The position numbers and the translations under genes were made by a program. Positions 1-8,581 of a stretch of DNA of 64,000 nucleotides are shown piece by piece. The notes below the pieces were generated by a model. It searched no databases. It saw only the letters and a program-made list of their open reading frames with translations, and was not told where the DNA came from. Within the stretch, counting starts at the first letter, position 1. Each line of letters begins with the position of its first letter. This stretch comes from Saussurea involucrata (taxonomy: Eukaryota > Streptophyta > Magnoliopsida > Asterales > Asteraceae). Location of the stretch: positions 62,604,484-62,668,483 of the forward strand of contig CM066313.1 of assembly GCA_033807775.1 (NCBI GenBank). Direction: 5' to 3'.

Positions 1-743
1 GAGTCCCTGAGTTTTTCTTTCAAAACCTCAGAGACAACGAAAGAATGTGAAAGAACAGTTGTGACGTCATTGCAACGGATAACACCAGGCACGTTTCTTT
101 TTCTGACACACGTTTGCACGTTTCGTTGTCTATCCAATCAAATGCAAACACGTGTCCGTGTCATGATGAAAAACTTTCCCGCTCAAGTTTTTCTCTCTCT
201 ACTCTCTTCCTATATAAACTCTCTCAAAGTTTATATTTGTCTTTTATGCGAATCAATCTTTCTCCGCAAGAAAAGAACACTGTTGCATTTTGTGCTCTCG
301 ATCTTCAAGAACTGTTCATCATCTTCTTCATCAAACTCAAGGTCAATATGTTCTTATCTTTTATCAAATGCAAATAACTTGTTTTCGATCTTATCATTGT
401 TTTACACAAGATCAAACAAAAGAACTCAAAAATAAAATCATTTTCTTTCATGGTTTTATAAACACAACCATTTCATGGTTGTTCTTCAAGTTTTAAATCT
501 AAAATCTTAAACTTGTTCTTCTTTCGTATCCATTTTAAAAAAAAAAACTGGAATACAAGGCTTATAGGTGTTATATTCGTTTTTTTTTTAAAAAAAAAAC
601 AAGAAAAACCCTAATCTTCATTAAGACTTTTTTTTGTCTGAATGAAATGGACAATATTCGAAAAATCTTAATGGAAATTCTCTTTCCACATTAAGATATT
701 TCTTATTTGTTAACATCTTTGGTTGAACTGATAATACAGTGAA
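1..743 (+). promoter_or_regulatory. Spacer before the extra ORF with promoter-like block
   Basis: No convincing protein is encoded here. The block carries TGACGTCA at 62-69, CCAAT at 134-138, CACGTGTC at 149-156 and a TATA box (TATATAAA) at 211-218. The A-family LTR shows CCAAT, ACACGTGT and TATATAAAG in the same order (5645-5710). The spacing from CCAAT to ACGTG is almost equal in the two places. Downstream, to the ATG at 744, the sequence is AT- and T-rich with homopolymer runs near 538-600. I infer a separate promoter for the extra ORF; the motifs are seen, the activity is not. Confidence 0.5.
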
Positions 744-2396
744 ATGGCAACTTCAAAGCTGAATGTTACCGCTGAGTCCATCTCCAGTGATTCTGAGGAA
801 CTGGAAATCACCAAAGCTCCTCAGGTTAAGTTTGAGCTGGATCAACTAGACTGGACTAAGGCAAACAACCTTTCAGCGCTTCTCGAGTTTCCTCCTCGGA
901 AGCAGGTATCCCATCTAGACGACGCTGTGATTTTTTTGAAGAATAGCCCCATATACACAGCACTGACAATCACACCTCCTGCCAGTCAGCGTCTATTATC
1001 CCAATTCTGGTACTCTGCCAGACACACCAACCTACCCTCAGCCAAAGATCCATCTAAAACCATCGACTGCATACTCAGCGATACTGAGTATGGCACCATC
1101 AAGATAACCCCCGCAATAATCCGTAAAGCTCTGAAATTCCCTAACGCTACCTCAGAAAATCCTTTCATTCCATTTCCTGACCACAAGAAGCACGCTGACA
1201 GGGAAGAAATCATTGCTTTCCTTGATGCGATGGGTTACATCTGGGAGACTGGAAGAGACAAGCTACCTGAGAAGAAGCTGACGCTGATAAAGAAATCCAA
1301 GATGCCCAGCGAGATGAACTTCATCTTCGCTCACCTGATCAGCTGCATGACAGCGAAATCCGGATCTTCTGATCAAGCCGCTCAACCTCAGCAGGCCATG
1401 GGTTACGCACTGCTGAAAGGTCTCAACATTGACTGGGCCTCCATCATCTATGAAGACCTCATTCAACGTGTTGATTCTGCCGCTGACCGACCAGCATGGG
1501 TTCCTTACCCGCGATTCATCAGCGCCATCTTTCAATATGGCCTGAAGGACAGCTATCCTGAAGAGGGTGATCTGAAACTCTCTCAGATTGGCCCTAAAGT
1601 TCTCGATTTCAAGCCTGTCGCCAACGAGGTACGTCTCTCTACTCTTCTCACTCTTCTTAATTCTCCGCTTTCTGTGGCTCCTTCAGCGACAATACCCATC
1701 GCTGATACCCCGGCCACAAAATCCATTCCTTCTAAGAACAGGAAACAATCTCTTACCCCTCTTGATTCCAAAAGGATCAAGAAAACCAAGGAGCAACCCC
1801 AGCAGTTGCATGCTGAAGACTCCTCAGCTCATTCTGAAGAGCTGAAGGAAAGTTCCGTGGTACGCTCTGCCACACCAATTCAAGCCATCCCTTCTAAACC
1901 TACTTCAGCGTCCCTAAACGCTGAGGTTAGAACTTTGGAATCTACCCAACCTTCGTCAGTCTCTCAAAAGACTGATGAAGTACTTCTCAGCAAATCCAAC
2001 GCTGAACTTGAACCCCAACCCCAATTCTTATCCTTCGCTCCTCCCTCTACTTCTTTGGACACTCCTCCAGTCAAAACTGGAGATGCCATCATTCAAGAAG
2101 CCGTTGAAGCCTCTCAGCGAATGACGAAGAAAGGACCTGCAGAGATCTCCATTCCTCACGGAACTTTTGAGGGAGATATGGAACACTATGGAGGGACTCG
2201 AAACTTTGATGAGTTCGTCAACGCTCCTGCAGGTACAGATCCCACCTTAAACACTGTAACTAAACCTGAAACTTCTGAGCTTTCCTTTGTTCACAAGTAC
2301 TTATATGTTACAGGTCCTTTTTTTGGGAGACATCAACCAGTCTCTGAAGTCTATGGAGATGAAACTTACGGATCTCACCACCGGTCTATCAAATAA
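744..2396 (+). CDS. Extra (so-called env-like) ORF of element A, N-terminal part
   Basis: This 550-residue frame starts at the first ATG after the promoter-like spacer. Residues about 60-290 form a globular domain shared with the D protein at 42833: SQFWYSAR matches NQFWQSCR, EEIIAFLDAMGY matches EELCRFVEMLGY, and a GSSDQ / GSPDQ step occurs in both. Residues about 300-450 are a Pro/Ser/Lys-rich linker with basic clusters such as KRIKKTK. There is no signal peptide and no membrane segment. After the T-run at 2318-2324 the frame departs from its homologs and soon stops; the true continuation is the overlapping frame that holds 2287-3372. Function is unknown. The envelope label used for such ORFs is family convention, not something the sequence supports. 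Confidence 0.75.
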   Translation: MATSKLNVTAESISSDSEELEITKAPQVKFELDQLDWTKANNLSALLEFPPRKQVSHLDDAVIFLKNSPIYTALTITPPASQRLLSQFWYSARHTNLPSAKDPSKTIDCILSDTEYGTIKITPAIIRKALKFPNATSENPFIPFPDHKKHADREEIIAFLDAMGYIWETGRDKLPEKKLTLIKKSKMPSEMNFIFAHLISCMTAKSGSSDQAAQPQQAMGYALLKGLNIDWASIIYEDLIQRVDSAADRPAWVPYPRFISAIFQYGLKDSYPEEGDLKLSQIGPKVLDFKPVANEVRLSTLLTLLNSPLSVAPSATIPIADTPATKSIPSKNRKQSLTPLDSKRIKKTKEQPQQLHAEDSSAHSEELKESSVVRSATPIQAIPSKPTSASLNAEVRTLESTQPSSVSQKTDEVLLSKSNAELEPQPQFLSFAPPSTSLDTPPVKTGDAIIQEAVEASQRMTKKGPAEISIPHGTFEGDMEHYGGTRNFDEFVNAPAGTDPTLNTVTKPETSELSFVHKYLYVTGPFFGRHQPVSEVYGDETYGSHHRSIK

Positions 2397-3372
2397 CTCT
2401 ACAGCTGTAACAAACGCTGGAGAGAATCTGACGAAGCTGACTACTGTGGTGGAAAAGAAGGCCTCCTCTGATGACATCAAAGATCTTGATAAAACTCTCG
2501 CCGACTTTGCCAAAGTGCTCTCTGACATCTACACTGACTACACCAACCTCAAATCATCAGTTTCCACCATTTCCAGCGAAGTTACAACGCTGAAGAAATC
2601 GGTTGGTACACTCGAAGGTGATATGTCAGTGGTCAAGACCGACTTGGGCTCAGTGAAGACCGACCTTGGTTCCGTCAAGACAATGATCGAGACGCTGGTG
2701 AACAAGGCAAATAATCCAGCTCCTGCTCCGGCCCCTGCACCTGTTTTGGACTCATTCACCGCAGAGGATCGCCAAGAGCTGAAGAAAATCACGCCTGCTA
2801 TTTCTGGCCTAGAAGACAGAATAGCTAAGCTTGAAGGTTGTGTGAAAATCTCTGGCCCAGAAGACAGAGACAACACCAATGCTGAATCTACCCATTCCTC
2901 CCCCGCCCATCATGAGAAAGAGGGGGAGAAGAGCGCTGAACAGGAGAAGAGCGCTGAAGACCTTTCCCATGATGAATCTATCAGGGGAGAGGGTAATGAA
3001 GATCGGATTACTGGACCTCAGGGAGATGAAAACCCTGAGGGAACCGAGAACCTCGCCTCTATATCTGAGGGGGAGCAACTCGATGAAGATGCTGAGGAAT
3101 CTGAAGCAGAAGAAGACGAAGACTTCGACATCCCTGAAGCTGAACCATCCTCCTCTCCAAGGAACGATGATGATGATGATGAAGATGACGATGATTTCTT
3201 TGTTGTCAAACCTGCTCCTCGAACCAAAGCTCTTAAAGGTATTTCAATAAAAGAACCTTCAGGGGAGAAGACAAAGACAAAGCACTCAGCCTCTGGCGCT
3301 GAGAAAAGCAAAGACAAAGGCATCGCTGAAGATGATAATCTGGCGATCCTACTTGCAAAGCCGATTTGTCAG
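2287..3372 (+). CDS. Extra ORF of element A, coiled-coil and acidic middle (exon 1 continuation)
   Basis: This frame continues the 744 frame after a one-base slip in the 7-T run at 2318-2324. Element E aligns across the point without the slip, so it is a mutation or a homopolymer error. From about 2330 to 2700 it encodes heptad-like coiled coil with repeats of SVKTDLG. A Pro/Ala run (APAPAPAP) follows, then an acidic linker with a long Glu/Asp stretch encoded near 3166-3200. Purine-rich GAGGGGGAG stretches at about 2922 and 3069 resemble polypurine tracts inside coding sequence. The last codon, CAG (3370-3372), sits exactly on a GT donor. Unspliced reading stops at TAA, 3379-3381. Confidence 0.72.
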
Positions 3373-3523
3373 GTACACTAAACTTATTTTTCCTTCCCTG
3401 ATCATCTATGAAAAATCAGTTATCCATTCCACAAACACCATACACATCCACATTTTTTTCTATCTTTTCTACCCAAGTTCTTCTACCCAGTTCTTATTTG
3501 TAAGATCGCTGCGTTTCAGCTAG
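3373..3523 (+). other. Candidate spliceosomal intron in the extra gene of element A (151 bp, phase 0)
   Basis: The donor is CAG|GTACAC. The interior is T-rich with an in-frame stop, and the acceptor is TTTCAGCTAG|TCC. Joining 3372 to 3524 puts the upstream and downstream open frames in register. Element E has the same arrangement (30467-30557, minus) at the homologous place, and its exon 2 begins with the same CTCTCCCCTG word. The intron interiors are unlike in sequence while both flanking exons align, as expected for a real intron. No transcript data are available to me. Confidence 0.7.
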
Positions 3524-4756
3524 TCCTCTCCCCTGTTTGAGGATATCGCTGAAAGATCTGTTGCGACTTCACCAATAATTCCAGCTAACGCTGAAGACAT
3601 AATCCCAGTCTTAGATTTAATCTCTGAGACTGATGAACCAGAAGAACAACCTCTCTCGCACAGAAACAGACCTTCCTCAGTTGATCAAAAGAGGAGAGAA
3701 GAAACGATAAAGCGATTCGAGGATCAGCGAATCATCCTAAGGCGCGATCAACTACCTTCAGTTCCTCCTAAGTTCAGAATTTCAAAAGCTGAATACCAAG
3801 ATCATCTCAGAGCTGAACGCCTCATCGCTGAAAGGAAGGAAGCTGAAGATAAAGACAGAGAATACGCCATCAAGCTCACTCAAGAATCTGTCAAAGACCC
3901 CAAGCTGAAGCGTATTCCCATTCAAATCCAACGAAAGCTTTGGGAACAAGCCCAGAAGATCGTGGAAAAGAAAGCTGAAGTTTCTCAGACCACCCTGATC
4001 TGGTGTAAAGAGAAAATCCACTTCAGATATCGTCCAGCGAAGATCAACAAGGTATTCATCTCTGGAAGAACCTCCGTCGGAGTACCTATTGTTGACATCA
4101 AACTGTTCAGAGAAGATGACTCATCTGAAACCTTTCGTGCTGACACTGTAAAAAGGTATGGTCTCTCTGAATGGCTGGAGATGAGGTTAGCTATCCAACC
4201 GTCAAAATCTAAGTACAAGGATCATTTCGAAAAGCTGATAAACAGACAGATCGATTTGATATCTTCTTGTGTGGATATTCCTCCTGTTCCTGATCTAAAG
4301 CCGAAAAGAAAAAAGGACTCTCCAAGGAAGAAACGTCAAGATTCAAACTCAGGTCCTGTCATACGAAATGAAACTGGAATTGGTTTCTCTCGCGCTGAAG
4401 TACTTGGTCCTGATCCTGATCTATCTGCCCTTGATGTCTCTTTGCCACCATGTGAACTTTTCGTCCCTGGTAAAGTCATCAGTAATCCTTATGGAATATT
4501 CTTTCTTGACTACGACGGACGTAAATGCTTTCAACGGATCGCTGAGCTTCCAATCACTCCAATCGAACAGCTCAAAGATCTCATCTACTGGTGCGACTTC
4601 AGAAAAGACATTCAGGCACGACACCTAAAACCCTTGATTTTTGAAGCTGCTCTGAAGCTAAAGAATAAAGGAGAAAAGGTTCCTGACTGGATGATTCCAA
4701 CTGAAAAGACAACCCTTGATGAACTTCTCATTAAGGAAGAACCCTTTGAAGGCTGA
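3524..4756 (+). CDS. Extra ORF of element A, exon 2 (conserved C-terminal domain)
   Basis: The frame is open from the acceptor at 3524 to the stop at 4754-4756, 410 codons. Residues about 20-150 are charged and helical with many Lys and Glu, probably coiled coil. The C-terminal 250 residues align well with element E: GLSEWLEMR matches GFYEWLEIR, LGPDPDLSALDVSLP matches LGPPPDLSALDLSLP, LKDLIYWC matches LKDLLYWC, and the ends LLIKEEPFEG and DLIKEEPL correspond. B (24955-25494) and D (46863-47519) show a looser version of the same two-block pattern. A basic cluster, PKRKKDSPRKKR, could act as a nuclear localisation signal. I see no membrane segment. Reading may be taken to start at 3962, but the homology extends up to the acceptor. 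Confidence 0.75.
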   Translation, partial: SSPLFEDIAERSVATSPIIPANAEDIIPVLDLISETDEPEEQPLSHRNRPSSVDQKRREETIKRFEDQRIILRRDQLPSVPPKFRISKAEYQDHLRAERLIAERKEAEDKDREYAIKLTQESVKDPKLKRIPIQIQRKLWEQAQKIVEKKAEVSQTTLIWCKEKIHFRYRPAKINKVFISGRTSVGVPIVDIKLFREDDSSETFRADTVKRYGLSEWLEMRLAIQPSKSKYKDHFEKLINRQIDLISSCVDIPPVPDLKPKRKKDSPRKKRQDSNSGPVIRNETGIGFSRAEVLGPDPDLSALDVSLPPCELFVPGKVISNPYGIFFLDYDGRKCFQRIAELPITPIEQLKDLIYWCDFRKDIQARHLKPLIFEAALKLKNKGEKVPDWMIPTEKTTLDELLIKEEPFEG

Positions 4757-5023
4757 CAACAATCACCATTTTCTCTATTGTATCAGTCATCCTTCAGTAC
4801 TTGTAATTTATTTCGCTTGTACTTGTAATCTTTCTCATTCATATTGTAACCTGATTCAAAGATTTAAAGAAAGATTTCAGCGAATGTACTTTACTCCATC
4901 AGTACTGAAAAGATCCCAGAAAACAGTAAAAGGGACAAATATTTTATGAGTTCTTTTTATCCTTATGTTTTCATTAAATAGCAATTTTCTCTGTTGCTAT
5001 GTCATAATCAAATAGGGGGAGAT
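4757..5023 (+). other. 3' untranslated segment and polypurine tract of element A
   Basis: No coding potential is apparent. The stretch AATAGGGGGAGAT (5011-5023) lies immediately before the LTR and is the polypurine tract that would prime plus-strand synthesis. The E copy has the same arrangement in reverse. Confidence 0.8.
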
Positions 5024-5983
5024 TGTTGATCCAAACCCTCAGTGATTTGATAATGACCCTATCTTAAATACTTAGTGAAAATTATAAGTAAACAATATGT
5101 ATCAGAGTTTCACTATCGCTGATAAGTACTAAGATCTTACAGTACTGCTGATAGGAACTCTCGCACTTTTAGATTAAACATTCAGCGAACACTGTTCACC
5201 ATATCGCTGAGTCTGTTCAGTCCTTATGGTGATCGCTGATAAGTTAGTTGTTTACTTATGATCCCTGAAGACAAGATTCACGTCAACAAAGGTTCTACGC
5301 TGAAGTCGAAGATCAAGCTCAAGAACCAGCGACAAGTCTCCTAATGAACTGATGCGGATCAGCGAAGACTCAGATTTGTCCACTCAACGTGAAGTATCAA
5401 GTACAAGACTTCAGCTATCGCTGAACTTTATCATCTGCTGAATAGTAAATGATAATCGCTGAATCAACGAAAGCTGATCATGAAGTCCTCCGTACAAAGT
5501 ACTTTTGTCTTAACCTCCCTTGCACGCCACCGTACGAAATGTCAGAAAAGAACCTCCGAAAATCTGAAATCGTACAACCACTCTGATACTACACTGTTCA
5601 TTCATGCGGCTACTAAGGTTGTCATCAAAGGTCAATGACATGCAACCAATCCGCTAATGACACGTGTAAAGTATATACTGGATTGCATTAAATGCATGCA
5701 GTATATAAAGAGATGAACTCACTTCATTTGAAGTAACTTGCTAACTCTGGACAAGTTCAAATCTCTCAAGATAGGATTTTATTAGTAATCTCCTTATCTT
5801 TCTTAGTGCAAGAAAACCTTAGTGTTCCAACTTGTTTAGATTTAGGTTTATCCTTAATCTTGTTTCCGCAACAAGCTGTAAATTGTTAATGATTTATCAA
5901 TAAACAATTTAGAAAAGTAAAATAGTGTGTTTGTATTCAACCCCCCCCTTCTACAAACTTGTTTAAGCCTTTCGGGACCAACA
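5024..5983 (+). repeat. 3' LTR of element A (960 bp)
   Basis: It starts TGTTGATCC after the polypurine tract and ends GGGACCAACA, giving TGTTG...CAACA terminal inverted repeats. The core promoter-like block is CCAAT 5645, ACACGTGT about 5660, GCATTAAATGCATG about 5684-5697 and TATATAAAG 5702. The hexamer CGCTGA or its complement TCAGCG occurs about eight times. The minus-strand LTR at 28061-28941 is the same family. Confidence 0.88.
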
Positions 5984-7249
5984 ATAGCCCATGAAAGCAT
6001 TTGCACCATCAGTATCGCTTTCATCATCAGAACGACCCAACCAGTAGTCGTTTTCCACAAACATAGCTTCTCTAGCTTCCTTCTGCTCGGCCAAAGCGAG
6101 TTTTGCCTTGTAGTAGTGAGAATTCTTTACCACAGGCCTGGTACAATCTTTAGCAAAGTGACCAAGCTTTCCGCAGTTGTAACAGGTCAGTGGTTCATCT
6201 TTCTTCTTACCTTCTACTTTCTTCGTCTTCTCCTTCTTCTCTGACTTATCCTGCTCATCAGCTTTCTTCTTTCCCTCATATTTGTCCTGATGATCATGGC
6301 GCTTGTTGGAGGAGGTGGAGTAGCGCTGATTATTGGACGAAGGCTTCTTATAGAACTTCTGTTGTTGGAAAGATTTAGTGAGCAGAGCTATCGCTTTCTT
6401 GAAGTCAGATACTTCATCATTGGAATCACTGTCTTCCTTGTCTTCAGATTCGGAAGAGTTGTGCTTTTGAGCACGTGTGGAATGACGGCCCGAAGATTTC
6501 CCTTTCTTGGAGGAGATGAGTGCAATAGGATCAGCAGCCGGCTTTGATTCAGTCTTCTTCTCGCTCATAAGTTCATTCACTTTGTCTTCGTCTTGAAGAA
6601 GAGTCTCATATAGTTCATTGATGCCTATGTTCTCTATCAAGTTGTTGTGCTTGACATGAGAAGCAAACACCTTCCATTCTGGAAGCATATTGTTGAGAAA
6701 CTTGAGCACGTTCTCCGTGTTCGAGCGAGTAATCTTGTTCTTGTTTAGTTCATTAAGAAGTAAACAGAAACATTCATAGGCCTGAGTGAGCGACTCGCCG
6801 GTGCGCTGTTTGAAACCATCGAACTTGGTTATTGCGCTGTTGATCTTCAGTTGATTTCTGACATCGCTCCCATGCATCATCTTCGCCACTTGATCCCACA
6901 TGCCCTTGGCTGTGTCTTTGTAACTATCGATGGCAGTGTAGATCGTGTTGGGGAGAGCTTGAACAAGATATCTCTTTGCATGCTTTTCACCTTCAATCAT
7001 GCCTCTTTCATCTTCGGTCATGTCGGCGATAGTCTTGTTCTCAATACGAGCTTCAGCAGTTGCAGTTGCTGCTATGGTCTTCTTTGGCCAAGCAATTGGA
7101 CCATCTTCAAGAGCTCTCTTGATATACGTATAGTTGTCATTGGACTCTATGAAGATCATGAACCTGTCGCGCCACTGGCTGCACTCACCTTGATAGAGGC
7201 AAGGTGGTTTGGAGTCGGTACCGATTGCGAGAGCGTCGCGCGAAGACAT
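5984..7249 (-). CDS. gag: Copia gag (capsid-nucleocapsid), truncated at its C-terminal side
   Basis: Gag packages element RNA into cytoplasmic virus-like particles. The start at 7249 (MSSRDALAIG) is preferred over the further upstream ATG at 7294 because the F copy begins at the same place (MSRDALAIG). A UBN2-like capsid region comes first, with GMWDQVAKMM and LPNTIYTAIDSYK. A Lys/Glu/Ser-rich stretch follows, then one zinc knuckle CYNCGKLGHFAKDC (CX2CX4HX4C) encoded near 6141-6190. The frame runs a few codons into the LTR of A (stop at 5963), so the last residues are foreign. It is intact up to that break. Confidence 0.85.
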
Positions 7250-8306
7250 CTTTGGTTGCAACGGAGTGATCGTCAGACGATTTGATTGATTCAAAGTGTA
7301 AACCTAACGCAAGGCACTATGAGTGGGATCCTAATGCAGGTTCTACAACAGATATGAATTAGGAACTGGTAAGATTTCAACAAACTGAGCTCACTGGATA
7401 GGAATCCGTATGAGATATCTGATCTGGAAGTGTCCGGATCAGAATTGAGTGCAAGCAGTTTAAAGTCAAACAGAAGTTTCTGGATAATGCAAAGAATCCG
7501 GATAGGTTAATGTTTCCGGATAAAATAGAAGTGTTCGGACAGCTTGAGGTCTCCGGATAACAGAGGTTACCGGAAGGCAAAGGTGTCCGAGTGAAACAAA
7601 ATAAAGCAATACTTACCGGATGTTTAGAGTTTCCGATTAAAAGTACTTATCGGATGATATGCTTACCGTATGCTATGAGTTTCCGGATGGAACACTTACC
7701 AGATGCAGGAATATCCGGGAAGATTGGTTACCGGGAACTTTGGGTTTCCGGAACTAATTTACCCGGAAAGAATAGAGTTTTAGTGACTTACCCGGAAAAG
7801 TTAGACGTACCCGGAAAGAAGACGTGCCCGGATAGAATTATCACAATTGTCCGGAAACTTTGGAAGTGTCCGGAAAGATCAGCTGAGTTACCCTGGAACT
7901 GCGGCTGTGGGTTTCCAATCGATTGGGAATCGACTAGGGTTGCTTAAAAATGTTCCTGAAAGATTAGAAACACTACCAAACACAAAAATAACACTAACCC
8001 AATCGATTTTGAAGCAAAAACAATATGTTTTGATGATAAAAATTCGATTTTTAGTGAAGAACACAACCAAAACTTTTGACTTTGATTTGCTTAATAAACT
8101 ACTCAAACGATCGAATTAGGTTATGAAAATTTGCAGAATCACTCAAAACAATAATGCTAACAATACCCAATAAACGAAATCGATCAATTTTGCTTGAATC
8201 AAAATATGAGTGTGCAATCAAGAACACAGACGTGAAAAAGTCAATACTTACCAGAAATCAATAGGAAGGCTTTGAATCAATTCTGTTCGTCTGCTCTGAT
8301 ACCAAT
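7250..8306 (-). other. 5' leader and primer-binding site of copia-1
   Basis: This is non-coding leader between LTR and gag. The primer-binding site is at 8293-8304, reading TGGTATCAGAGC on the minus strand and matching the 3' end of plant initiator tRNA-Met. The part from about 7420 to 7880 is dense in TCCGGA-like words, often 15-40 bp apart. The same feature occurs in the leader of F and in an unrelated gypsy LTR. Confidence 0.75.
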
Positions 8307-8581
8307 TGAGAGTCCCAGATCCGTGCAACGAACAATGAAATCAGTAGATTAGACAATATGTTTACGATTTCAACTAGTCATCCATATATTTCTTTCAGAG
8401 AGAATTTACAATGCAGGATAGAAAGCAAATGAACAACTAGCCTATTTTTCTAAGGCTAATCAACATTATATATGGCGGGCCCGTGGTTAACAAGCCCACG
8501 GCCCGTTCACTAATAAGGCTCAAATACAAGAATTAATAAATTAAACCCTGAACTTTAATTCAACATAAATTGACCCTAACA
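8307..8581 (-). repeat. 5' LTR of copia-1 (275 bp)
   Basis: On the minus strand it begins TGTTAGGGTCAA and ends GGGACTCTCA, directly before the primer-binding site. It is short, like the LTRs of F (242 bp) and copia-2 (316 bp), and shares the TGTTAGG start with copia-2. Orientation and end are fixed by the adjacent primer-binding site. Confidence 0.8.

Larger units (their letters stand above)
1..5983 (+). mobile_element. Sire-like Ty1/copia element A, 3' half (extra ORF plus 3' LTR)
   Basis: The segment holds a pol-to-extra-ORF spacer, the long extra ORF, a polypurine tract and one LTR ending in GGGACCAACA. Gag and pol would lie before base 1 and are not visible. The right end abuts the gag of a minus-strand copia element in mid-codon-frame, so A inserted into that gag. 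The target duplication cannot be checked because the 5' end is outside the window. Element E (28061-31505, minus) is a second copy of the same family: extra-ORF protein, LTR and polypurine tract all align. The lineage call rests on the long ORF after pol and on similarity to D. Confidence 0.85.
5984..8581 (-). mobile_element. Copia-1: minus-strand Ty1/copia, 5' LTR, leader and gag, cut by element A
   Basis: Reading on the minus strand: LTR (8581 to 8307), primer-binding site, leader, gag from 7249. The gag is broken at 5984 by the end of element A, so pol and the 3' LTR would lie left of the window. Copia F (54172-57471, +) is another copy of the family, sharing the gag start and a short LTR. 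Confidence 0.85.

Noticed and set aside
1629..2312. Intron from GTACGT (1629) to TTACAG (2312) in element A
   Set aside because: The reading frame is open through the whole stretch and its linker character matches the D and B proteins, so it is coding.
2317..2325. T TTT TTT heptamer as a programmed -1 frameshift site in the extra ORF of A
   Set aside because: The heptamer is in the right phase, but the continuing frame is +1, not -1, and element E aligns without a slip. A one-base change in the homopolymer is simpler.
744..4756. True retroviral-type envelope gene
   Set aside because: No signal peptide, no transmembrane segment and no fusion-peptide-like stretch is visible; the protein is charged and low in hydrophobic runs.
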